Below are positions 1 to 6,393 of a stretch of DNA of 64,000 nt, one piece after another. Every line of letters begins with the position of its first letter. The stretch's first letter is position 1. Source of the DNA: an uncultured Roseivirga sp. (GTDB lineage: Bacteria > Bacteroidota > Bacteroidia > Cytophagales > Cyclobacteriaceae); assembly GCA_947493005.1 (NCBI GenBank), contig CANLOY010000005.1, forward strand, positions 310,001-374,000. The letters are read 5' to 3'. Both the position numbers and the translations under genes were made by a program. The notes below the pieces were generated by a model. The model did no database searches, was not told the DNA's origin, and worked only from the letters and a program-made list of their open reading frames with translations.

Positions 1-857
1 CCGTTACAGCACTGGAGTATAATGCAGAAGACCATAGCTTGTCGTTCTTAAATGAAGTGAGTAGTATGGGCCAGTACCCATGCCACGTGAGTATTGACAA
101 CAGTGGAAAGTTTGTAATGGCTGCCAACTATGTAGGAGGAAGTGTGGCGCTTTTTCCAATTACTGAAGATGGTATGCTGGAAAACTACTCCTCATATAAA
201 ATGCATGAAGGAGGTTCTTCTCATCCAAGGCAAGAAGCACCTCATGCGCACCAGGTTCTCCAACATCCAAGAGGTGGCTGGGTTGCTGCTGTAGATTTGG
301 GAGCGGACAGAATCTATGAATACGAACTGGATACAATGTCGAGAACCTTGAATTATGTGAATGACTACCCTAATTCTCCTAGGATGTCTGGTCCTCGGCA
401 TATGGCTTTCCACCCTGCTTTGGATGTAGCTTATACATTGAATGAGTTGATTGGTACAATTGAAGTGGCTCCTGTTGCCGATGATGTTAGGTTCAGGCGT
501 ATCATACAGGTTATTTCAACTCAGGAAGATGGTGACGAAAGGTTTGCAGCGAGTGGGGCAATTAAAGTCCATCCAAGCGGAAAGTTTCTTTATGCTTCTA
601 ACCGTGGAGACATTAACGAAATCATTTCTTTCAAAATTGGTGAACAGGGTGAACTATCGATAACAGGAAGGCAGTCTACAATGGGTAAGGTGCCAAGGGA
701 TTTTGAGATTGACCCATCTGGTAAATTCTTGCTTGCCGCTAATCAGGATTCTGGCACAATAGTGACTTTTGCGATAGATCAGGAAACGGGAGTATTATCA
801 GAAACTGGGTATGTTGAAGAAGTGCCTACTCCGGTTTGTTTAAAGTTTTTGAGGTAA
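1..857 (+). CDS. Lactonase-family beta-propeller protein (6-phosphogluconolactonase type), 5' end missing
   Basis: The reading frame is already open at base 3, so the gene begins before the window; the TTG at 39 is internal, not a start. The visible part (about 285 residues) is a series of beta-propeller blades with the recurring pattern 'hPSGKFhhhANxxxGxhxhF' (for example HPSGKFLYASNRGD and DPSGKFLLAANQDSG), typical of the YbhE/Pgl lactonase family (Pfam Lactonase). Family members hydrolyse 6-phosphogluconolactone in the oxidative pentose phosphate pathway, but many Bacteroidota paralogues are of unknown substrate. The terminal blade ends in TPVCLKF, the usual family ending, so the C-terminus is intact. 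Family assignment is firm; substrate is inferred. Confidence 0.85.
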   Translation, partial: VTALEYNAEDHSLSFLNEVSSMGQYPCHVSIDNSGKFVMAANYVGGSVALFPITEDGMLENYSSYKMHEGGSSHPRQEAPHAHQVLQHPRGGWVAAVDLGADRIYEYELDTMSRTLNYVNDYPNSPRMSGPRHMAFHPALDVAYTLNELIGTIEVAPVADDVRFRRIIQVISTQEDGDERFAASGAIKVHPSGKFLYASNRGDINEIISFKIGEQGELSITGRQSTMGKVPRDFEIDPSGKFLLAANQDSGTIVTFAIDQETGVLSETGYVEEVPTPVCLKFLR

Positions 858-860
858 AGA

Positions 861-1427
861 CTAAAAATAGGTTTCCATAATATGGTGCCGTGCAAGTATG
901 AATATGATTACAAGAATTCTTATTCCCAACCCAATAAGTGCCAAACGAGATCTTTGTTTAACTTGCCTTTGGTAACCCGCTTGCTTTAGAAACAATTCTT
1001 CATCCTCCCAAGTGCCCAAGCTTGGGCCACTATCCTTTTTCCGTGAAAGCACTATTTCGGGAATTATTAGTATGAGGACTTTCATAAAAAAAGAAAGCCC
1101 TTCATTTGCTCTGTTCCTTCTGATTTTCTGTATTACATTCTTAACTCTGTCAGCCTCTTTTAATTCGTCTTCCGTTGGGCTTCTGTTTTCAATTTCACTG
1201 TCTATTTCTTCTAGTTGATAGATAGATTTTACAGGCAAAATTTCATCACTTAAAATAGATTGAAAGGCTTGTTTGAATGGTACTTGAAAAGCTTTTCTTT
1301 TAGTGTTTGCGCCATGGAAAGCTTCTCTTGGAGTAGGTGTTGGAGGTGATTGAGAGCTCTGGATATTATCTCTTTCAGTTAAAAGTTCTACTAACGAAAG
1401 TTGATGTACTCCTTTTTTAATTTTCAT
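861..1427 (-). CDS. Hypothetical protein with two hydrophobic segments
   Basis: I do not recognise this 188-residue protein. The N-terminal half is charged and low in hydrophobicity, with a proline/serine-rich stretch near residues 25-35. A hydrophobic segment lies at about 113-128 and a second at about 163-178, close to the C-terminus, so it is probably a small membrane protein with a cytoplasmic N-terminal region. Its start overlaps the stop of the upstream DinB-like gene by four bases (ATGA), so the two are almost certainly translated from one message. It converges tail to tail with the lactonase gene, 3 bases apart. Nothing in the sequence indicates a function. Confidence 0.6.
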   Translation of the reverse strand: MKIKKGVHQLSLVELLTERDNIQSSQSPPTPTPREAFHGANTKRKAFQVPFKQAFQSILSDEILPVKSIYQLEEIDSEIENRSPTEDELKEADRVKNVIQKIRRNRANEGLSFFMKVLILIIPEIVLSRKKDSGPSLGTWEDEELFLKQAGYQRQVKQRSRLALIGLGIRILVIIFILARHHIMETYF

Positions 1428-1954
1428 ACACCTTTTAAATATCTCTTTATTAGATTTTGATGATGCTCTGCATGATAAATAGTAAAGTATAGCACTTCTC
1501 TTACTGTAATCTTACCCAAAAGTGGATGAGGAAAAACATACTGATCCATTTGCTCTTCATTCCATTTAGAGAGCTTTTCTTCAAGTTTTTCTATGATTTG
1601 CTTTTGAGTGCTTACCAGTTTCTTAAGGTCTGAATGTTTTGTTGTTTCGGGAGCATAAGCTTTTGGTGCTGGACGTGTATTAGCAGCAAGCTTTTCTCGG
1701 TATCGCTCTACCAATTGGTCATAGCTTTTACTTTGCCTGTTGGCTTTTCCGAACTTATAGCTGATAAGAAATTTAGGATAACCCAACCCCTTAACTACAG
1801 GTTTGGTACTCTTAATCAGATGGATTGCTTGCTGGCCCGCACTCCACTTAGATTCAGGAGCATATTCGAACTCATCTTTACTCAAAGATTCCAGAAAGGA
1901 GGTAAATGAAGTGTATGACTTACGTAGGTTATCAGTTAATTCTTCTCTATTCAT
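1424..1954 (-). CDS. DinB/YfiT-like four-helix-bundle protein
   Basis: This 176-residue protein matches the DinB-like (DinB_2) metal-binding helix-bundle superfamily. A conserved histidine lies in the second helix (SAGQQAIHLIKS) and a paired histidine motif near the end (YHAEHHQNLIKR); together these form the usual three-His metal site. The family includes bacillithiol and mycothiol S-transferases as well as many proteins without assigned activity. The organism carries bshC, so a thiol-transferase role is possible, but this is only inference. The gene is upstream of, and overlaps, a small membrane protein gene on the same strand. Confidence 0.7.
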   Translation of the reverse strand: MNREELTDNLRKSYTSFTSFLESLSKDEFEYAPESKWSAGQQAIHLIKSTKPVVKGLGYPKFLISYKFGKANRQSKSYDQLVERYREKLAANTRPAPKAYAPETTKHSDLKKLVSTQKQIIEKLEEKLSKWNEEQMDQYVFPHPLLGKITVREVLYFTIYHAEHHQNLIKRYLKGV

Positions 1955-1969
1955 ATTGTGAATGGTGTG

Positions 1970-2605
1970 TTACTTGTTTGTCAGGGCTAATTTTAAGCCC
2001 ATGGCTAGAAACAAGCCTCCTGATACTCTGTTAATCCATTTATTGGCTGTTTTACTTTTTGTCAATAGTGGTGCAAACAGAGATATCAATGTGCTGACAA
2101 TTATAAACCAAAGCAAAGTTAGGCACATAAATATACTTCCCAGAAATAAAAAGCTAATTCCTACTGCATTGCTATTGGTGTCAATGAATTGAGGGAAGAA
2201 CGCTAAGAAGAATATGGCTACTTTTGGGTTGAAAATATTTGTAATGACGCCTGTCCAATAGCTTTTCTTGGAGCTTTCTTGATTGGAGTTTTGCGAATTA
2301 GTAATCCTTTCTTTCTGTTTCCATAGCTTCACTATTCCCAAGTAGATTAAGTAGGCAGCGCCCACAACTTTAATGATGGTAAATACATAGGAAGCTTGCG
2401 CTATTATCAGTGAGAGCCCAAGAACGCCAATAATGGTATGAAAGAGAATGCCCGTACTGACACCAAGTGAAGTATAGATGCCGGCTTTTTTACCGCCAGA
2501 CATTGATTTATTTAATACCAGCATAGTGTCAATACCAGGACTGGTTACAAATACAATTGAACTGACTATGAAGAGCCAGAGATTTTGAACGCCAAAAATA
2601 TCCAT
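1970..2605 (-). CDS. LysE/RhtB-family amino-acid exporter
   Basis: This 211-residue polytopic membrane protein has the LysE/RhtB signature near the N-terminus (VTSPGIDTMLVLNKSMSGGKKAGI) followed by GVSTGILFHT, plus about six hydrophobic segments. The family exports amino acids such as homoserine, threonine or lysine from the cytoplasm using the proton gradient. Length is normal for the family. The gene starts only 3 bases from the stop of a small lipoprotein gene upstream on the same strand, suggesting co-transcription. Substrate cannot be told from sequence. Confidence 0.88.
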   Translation of the reverse strand: MDIFGVQNLWLFIVSSIVFVTSPGIDTMLVLNKSMSGGKKAGIYTSLGVSTGILFHTIIGVLGLSLIIAQASYVFTIIKVVGAAYLIYLGIVKLWKQKERITNSQNSNQESSKKSYWTGVITNIFNPKVAIFFLAFFPQFIDTNSNAVGISFLFLGSIFMCLTLLWFIIVSTLISLFAPLLTKSKTANKWINRVSGGLFLAMGLKLALTNK

Positions 2606-2608
2606 AGT

Positions 2609-3067
2609 TTATTCTATTCGTGTATCATGAAACCCAGCCCTCTTCCAAAGGCCCTCTTCAAAAACCCAATAATGTGTAACACGTAATGAACGTTCAAATG
2701 GTTCTTGGTTATTAATCCCTTTGGTTAAGACCTTCCCTGTTATTATAGCGGAGTTGGTATAGAGTTGAATGTCTGTTTCGGACATTTCGTATTTCTCCAT
2801 AATCAAAGTACCATTTTCAATGTTTGATTTTCTTCCTCGGAGATATTTGAACCATGATGCTTTACCAAAGGCTTTACTGCTACTATTGGTATGTGTATAG
2901 TTGTTTGTGGTATGCTTATCTAGGTATTCAAGATCTCCGGAGGAGAAGGCTTCGTTAAAACTGGATAGTGTAGATTTCAACTCTTCAAGACTTCCTTCGG
3001 TATGTTTAGTCGATTGACAACTTGAGATAAAGAGGCATATCAATGCGAATGTGACCAGTTTTTTCAT
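2609..3067 (-). CDS. NTF2-like (DUF4440/SnoaL-type) lipoprotein
   Basis: This 152-residue protein has a lipoprotein signal peptide with the lipobox around LFISSCQS, so the mature protein begins at Cys17 and is membrane anchored. The rest has the layout of a cone-shaped NTF2-like domain: an N-terminal helix (LEELKSTLSSFNEAFSSGDLEYLDKHTTNNY), then alternating strands ending with RVTHYWVFEEGLWKRAGFHDTRI, typical of DUF4440/SnoaL-like proteins. Such domains bind small ligands or act as enzymes; no activity can be assigned here. It lies between a LytTR regulator and a LysE exporter on the same strand with 3-4 base gaps, so all are probably in one operon. Confidence 0.7.
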   Translation of the reverse strand: MKKLVTFALICLFISSCQSTKHTEGSLEELKSTLSSFNEAFSSGDLEYLDKHTTNNYTHTNSSSKAFGKASWFKYLRGRKSNIENGTLIMEKYEMSETDIQLYTNSAIITGKVLTKGINNQEPFERSLRVTHYWVFEEGLWKRAGFHDTRIE

Positions 3068-3071
3068 TTTT

Positions 3072-3791
3072 CTAAAAGCTCATGACTTCTCGAAATTTAA
3101 TGCTTTGCCGTCTTGAAACCTCAATTTCTTCTCCATCTTTCAAGTAGACCTTGAGTGTTCCACTAAACCAAGGCTCTATTCTCTCTATGTATTTTAAGTT
3201 GATGATCTGCTGTCTGTTAGCCCTGAAAAACACCTCTGGGTCTAGCCGGGCTTCCATATAATTTAATGACCGCGGGATCATCGGTTTTTGCTCTTTGAAA
3301 TAGATTCTGGTATAACTTCCCATGATTTCCAGAACTCGTATATCCGAAAGGTCCACAAACCAACATTGCTCTCCATCTTTTACGAAAACCTGCTTTCCTA
3401 ACCCAAGTTGTTTACTCTTCTTTTCCTCATTTGCCCGTAGATTGATTTTGTCACTGGCCTTTTCTATGGCCAAGGCTAGTCTGTCCTCTTTGATTGGTTT
3501 TTGTAAGTAATCCAGTGCATTGTGGTCAAAAGCCTGCATGGCATACTGGTCGTAGGCAGTGGTGAAGATTATTTCTGGAACTTCATCAAGCTCTTCAAGC
3601 AGTTCGAAACCACTTTTGTCTGGCATTTGAATATCAAGAAAAATCAACGCTGGCCTTTTTTCAGAAATAAGCGCTTCTGCTTGTTCTGCATTTTCGGCTT
3701 CACCAATAACCTGTATATCGCTGAATGATTTTAGAAGATGTTTTAGCTCTTGCCTGGCGAGGTTAGAGTCATCTACAATGATTGCTTTCAT
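3072..3791 (-). CDS. LytTR-family response regulator
   Basis: This 239-residue protein has an N-terminal receiver domain (acidic pair Asp7-Asp8, phospho-acceptor Asp53 in FLDIQMPD, switch residue in IIFTTAYDQYA, Lys in YLQKPI) and a C-terminal LytTR DNA-binding domain (from about residue 130, with FFRANRQQIINLKYIERIEPW near the end). Its start overlaps the stop of the kinase gene by four bases (ATGA), the usual arrangement for a LytS/LytT-type pair in Bacteroidota. It should bind DNA as a dimer after phosphorylation by that kinase. The regulon is unknown; the adjacent lipoprotein and LysE genes are plausible members. Confidence 0.92.
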   Translation of the reverse strand: MKAIIVDDSNLARQELKHLLKSFSDIQVIGEAENAEQAEALISEKRPALIFLDIQMPDKSGFELLEELDEVPEIIFTTAYDQYAMQAFDHNALDYLQKPIKEDRLALAIEKASDKINLRANEEKKSKQLGLGKQVFVKDGEQCWFVDLSDIRVLEIMGSYTRIYFKEQKPMIPRSLNYMEARLDPEVFFRANRQQIINLKYIERIEPWFSGTLKVYLKDGEEIEVSRRQSIKFREVMSF

Positions 3792-4831
3792 TGGATAGGT
3801 ATCTTAAGTGAGGCAGTTACGGTTTCATCCGAAGAATTTCGTAGATCAAACTCCGCAAACGGACCAAAAAGTATTTTCATTCTCTCTACAAGGTTGGTCA
3901 GACCAATTCCTTCTCTCTTATTCTTTTTTATTCCGAGCTGCCCGGTATTTGTGACCTTAATAATTAACACATCACTTTCTCTGCTTGAATCAACTCTGAT
4001 GAATCCTCCATTTTTTTGAACGGATAGTCCGTGTTTAATGGCATTTTCAACCAGAAGCTGAATGGCCATTGGAGGTGTCTTTAAGTGCCTGGTGTCTTCA
4101 GCAATATTGATAACGTAGGTAAGCCGGTCATTAAACTGCACAGACTCTAACTGTAAATAGTCTTGAACGATCTCAATCTCTTGTTCCAGCGTTACTTTTT
4201 CAGATGCATTAAACTGAATAGAGTAACGCAATAGGTCTGAAATGTGGGTAACCATTTTTCTAGCTCTATCCTGATCTGTTAAGATTAATGACCTGATATT
4301 GTTTAATGCATTGAAAAGAAAGTGAGGATTGATCTGGTTCTTTAAAACCATGAGCTCAGCTTCCTGAAGTGCTGATTTTAATGCTAACTTTTCAAGTTCA
4401 CTCTGTTGATTTTTTCTAAAGAGTTTAATAGAAAAATAGACTGCAGACCATAGAATGAAAACTAAAAGAACACTGAATACATAACCTGAAAAACTGATCC
4501 AATTGAAAGGAGTAAGGCCGTCAAGTGGAATAATTAAGTAAATGGTGGCGTGGATGGATGCTTGAGCAATTAATGCCATAGAAAGTGAGCCTGCCAAAAT
4601 TCTTGGGATAAGCTGGATAACTTTTAGCGAGATCCACTGTTGCTTTAATATGAAAAGCCTGAAGAGATGAGAATATAAGAGCAAGTACAGAAAAATTATG
4701 AACTGTAGAATCAGCACCGAAGTGTTTATGGCTTCTTGCCCTCCAAAAATGGCAATCATTCCGATTGAAAAGCCAGTATATAAAAGCCAGCCAATGACTT
4801 GACAGGTCCAGTAAATAAATTTCTTGCTCAT
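3788..4831 (-). CDS. LytS/YehU-type sensor histidine kinase
   Basis: This 347-residue kinase has four predicted transmembrane segments in the first 135 residues with almost no periplasmic domain, then a coiled-coil linker, the His_kinase motif NQINPHFLFNALNNI with the phospho-acceptor His170, and a HATPase_c domain with the N box (QLLVENAIKHG) and the G box (REGIGLTNLVERM). The class pairs with LytTR regulators, and the partner gene directly overlaps downstream. With no large sensor domain, the signal is probably sensed in the membrane or by another protein. It is preceded on the same strand by a secreted alpha/beta hydrolase gene, 56 bases away. Confidence 0.92.
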   Translation of the reverse strand: MSKKFIYWTCQVIGWLLYTGFSIGMIAIFGGQEAINTSVLILQFIIFLYLLLYSHLFRLFILKQQWISLKVIQLIPRILAGSLSMALIAQASIHATIYLIIPLDGLTPFNWISFSGYVFSVLLVFILWSAVYFSIKLFRKNQQSELEKLALKSALQEAELMVLKNQINPHFLFNALNNIRSLILTDQDRARKMVTHISDLLRYSIQFNASEKVTLEQEIEIVQDYLQLESVQFNDRLTYVINIAEDTRHLKTPPMAIQLLVENAIKHGLSVQKNGGFIRVDSSRESDVLIIKVTNTGQLGIKKNKREGIGLTNLVERMKILFGPFAEFDLRNSSDETVTASLKIPIQ

Positions 4832-4887
4832 AGGAATTGAGAATGGTGGATAATTTATGACTTATCACCCACCATTCATTGTTTGAA

Positions 4888-5796
4888 TTAGAGAAATTTC
4901 TTTAACCACCCATAAAAGAACTCAGGGTCATCCCACATAATAAAGTGGTTTCCAATGTCAGTCATGTCGACAGTGACATTTGGATGTTTTTCGTATTGAC
5001 TTTTATAAATGTTCAATGTGCTTTCCCGAGTGCTTCCATAAGGTTTGTATGCCACCCATGCACCTAATACCAAGGTGGGTACTTTGATTTTAGATAAATC
5101 TTCTCGTAGGTCTGTGGTGTACATCTCGTACATGGATTGTGCAATCGTAGGTGTGTCACTATCCGCACCCCAGCCAGCAGCAATCTCAATCTTGTCTTTA
5201 CTAATAATCATAGTTTGAAGCATCTGTTTTTGATAGGCAACTTTGTTGGCTCTGGGCTGATTGGCACTTGCTAAAACCATAGACGTCATTTGCTTTGCCA
5301 TTTGCTTCGCTTGCTCGGGATTTGTTGCCTGAGGCATTTGAACTTGAGTTAAGTAAGGTAAAGAGTCCACGATTACCAATTTGGATGGGAGATTGGGTCT
5401 TTTGATGGCAATGTTCAAAGCCATAAAACCACCCAGGCTATGGCCCATTATAATAGGCTTCTTGATTTTATTTTCAGAAATATAATCCAGTACCATTGCT
5501 TCAACTTGTTTGAAGAAACCGGCTTCAACATCTTCAAGGGGAGCATTTCCAGCAAAGCCGGGTAAAGTCATTACGTGATATTCGTATTGATTACCCATTG
5601 CTTTTATGGTTTCGTCCCAAACGGAACCATCACAGGTAAGTCCGGGAATCATAATGATTGGCTGACCCTTGCCAACAACCTTTACCTTGATGCCAGGTGC
5701 ACGATCGGTTAAAGCTTGAGTTTGTAATGGTATAACTGATGCTATCAGAATGATCAACGCAACGGAAGTTTTGATTAATGAGGTTATCTGTTTCAT
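4888..5796 (-). CDS. Secreted alpha/beta-fold hydrolase
   Basis: This 302-residue protein has a signal peptide (residues 1-28, ending TQA) and an alpha/beta hydrolase fold. The oxyanion strand is GQPIIMIPGLTCDGSVWD, the nucleophile elbow is MGHSLGG (Ser near residue 120), and the catalytic His is in DIGNHFIMWDDPEFF close to the C-terminus. The fold suits ester, lactone or amide hydrolysis in the periplasm; substrate cannot be assigned. The insertion between strands 6 and 7 is Met/Gln rich (PEQAKQMAKQMTSMVLAS), a lid-like helical cap. It is upstream of the LytS/LytT pair on the same strand. Confidence 0.88.
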   Translation of the reverse strand: MKQITSLIKTSVALIILIASVIPLQTQALTDRAPGIKVKVVGKGQPIIMIPGLTCDGSVWDETIKAMGNQYEYHVMTLPGFAGNAPLEDVEAGFFKQVEAMVLDYISENKIKKPIIMGHSLGGFMALNIAIKRPNLPSKLVIVDSLPYLTQVQMPQATNPEQAKQMAKQMTSMVLASANQPRANKVAYQKQMLQTMIISKDKIEIAAGWGADSDTPTIAQSMYEMYTTDLREDLSKIKVPTLVLGAWVAYKPYGSTRESTLNIYKSQYEKHPNVTVDMTDIGNHFIMWDDPEFFYGWLKKFL

Positions 5797-5990
5797 AATA
5801 TTTTGAGTTTTTCAATGATCGAATTTACGTGAGGTAGTATTTGAAATGGGCAACTTTTAAGGGAGCGGAAGAAAATCCTCGGGAGTGGAAGACAAAATAT
5901 TCACTCGAGATTATCGAAGTATATAGTGCTATAACTGCGTTAAGAGAAGGTTTTTGAGTTTTCTGATTAAGAATGATTCACAAATTTTTA

Positions 5991-6063
5991 ATTACCTAAA
6001 CAAATATTTACTTAATAATTCGATTACATAAACAAATGTTTTGTATACTTGTGTTTAGGTAAT
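5991..6063 (+). promoter_or_regulatory. Probable PadR operator with overlapping promoter
   Basis: A perfect 12-bp inverted repeat, ATTACCTAAACA (5991-6002) and TGTTTAGGTAAT (6052-6063), flanks a third direct copy with one mismatch, ATTACATAAACA (6023-6034). The central copy sits in a short dyad ACAT-N6-ATGT (6026-6039), resembling the ATGT/ACAT half-sites that PadR proteins bind. TATACTTG (6044-6051) is one base off the Bacteroidota -7 element TAnnTTTG and touches the right arm, so bound protein would block the promoter. The array ends 15 bases before the first PadR start codon. Nothing comparable precedes the second PadR gene. Confidence 0.65.
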
Positions 6064-6078
6064 GAGCTATTTTAAATT

Positions 6079-6393
6079 ATGAACCAGACATTAGGAGCTT
6101 TAGAAGAATTGATTTTGCTTCTCGTTTTAAGAGAGCGAGAATCTTACGGAGCGGAACTAGTCAAAATTTACGAAGAGCATACTCATAAGTCAATTACCCT
6201 TCCTGCGGTGGTGATGGTATTAAAGCGTCTTGAGAAAAAGAAGATGCTAAAATCCTATACAGGAGACCCTTCTGCACAGAGGGGAGGTAGAAGAAAAGTC
6301 ATGTATGAGGCCACTGAGCTTGGCTATCGAAGTGCAGAGGAAGCAGTAAAAGTAAAAACTCAAATCTGGGACATGGTTCCGAAAATGTCTTAA
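6079..6393 (+). CDS. PadR-family transcriptional regulator, copy 1
   Basis: This 104-residue protein is a stand-alone PadR winged helix: the N-terminal LGALEELILLLVLRERESYG, the recognition helix region SITLPAVVMVLKRLEKKKMLKSY and the wing QRGGRRKVMYEATELG. It lacks the long C-terminal dimerisation helices of larger PadR proteins, as is usual for the short subfamily 2. Its stop overlaps the permease start by one base (TAATG), so translation is coupled. It differs from the second PadR in only four residues. The inverted repeat just upstream suggests it represses its own operon; such regulators often respond to a toxic ligand or membrane stress. Confidence 0.93.
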   Translation: MNQTLGALEELILLLVLRERESYGAELVKIYEEHTHKSITLPAVVMVLKRLEKKKMLKSYTGDPSAQRGGRRKVMYEATELGYRSAEEAVKVKTQIWDMVPKMS

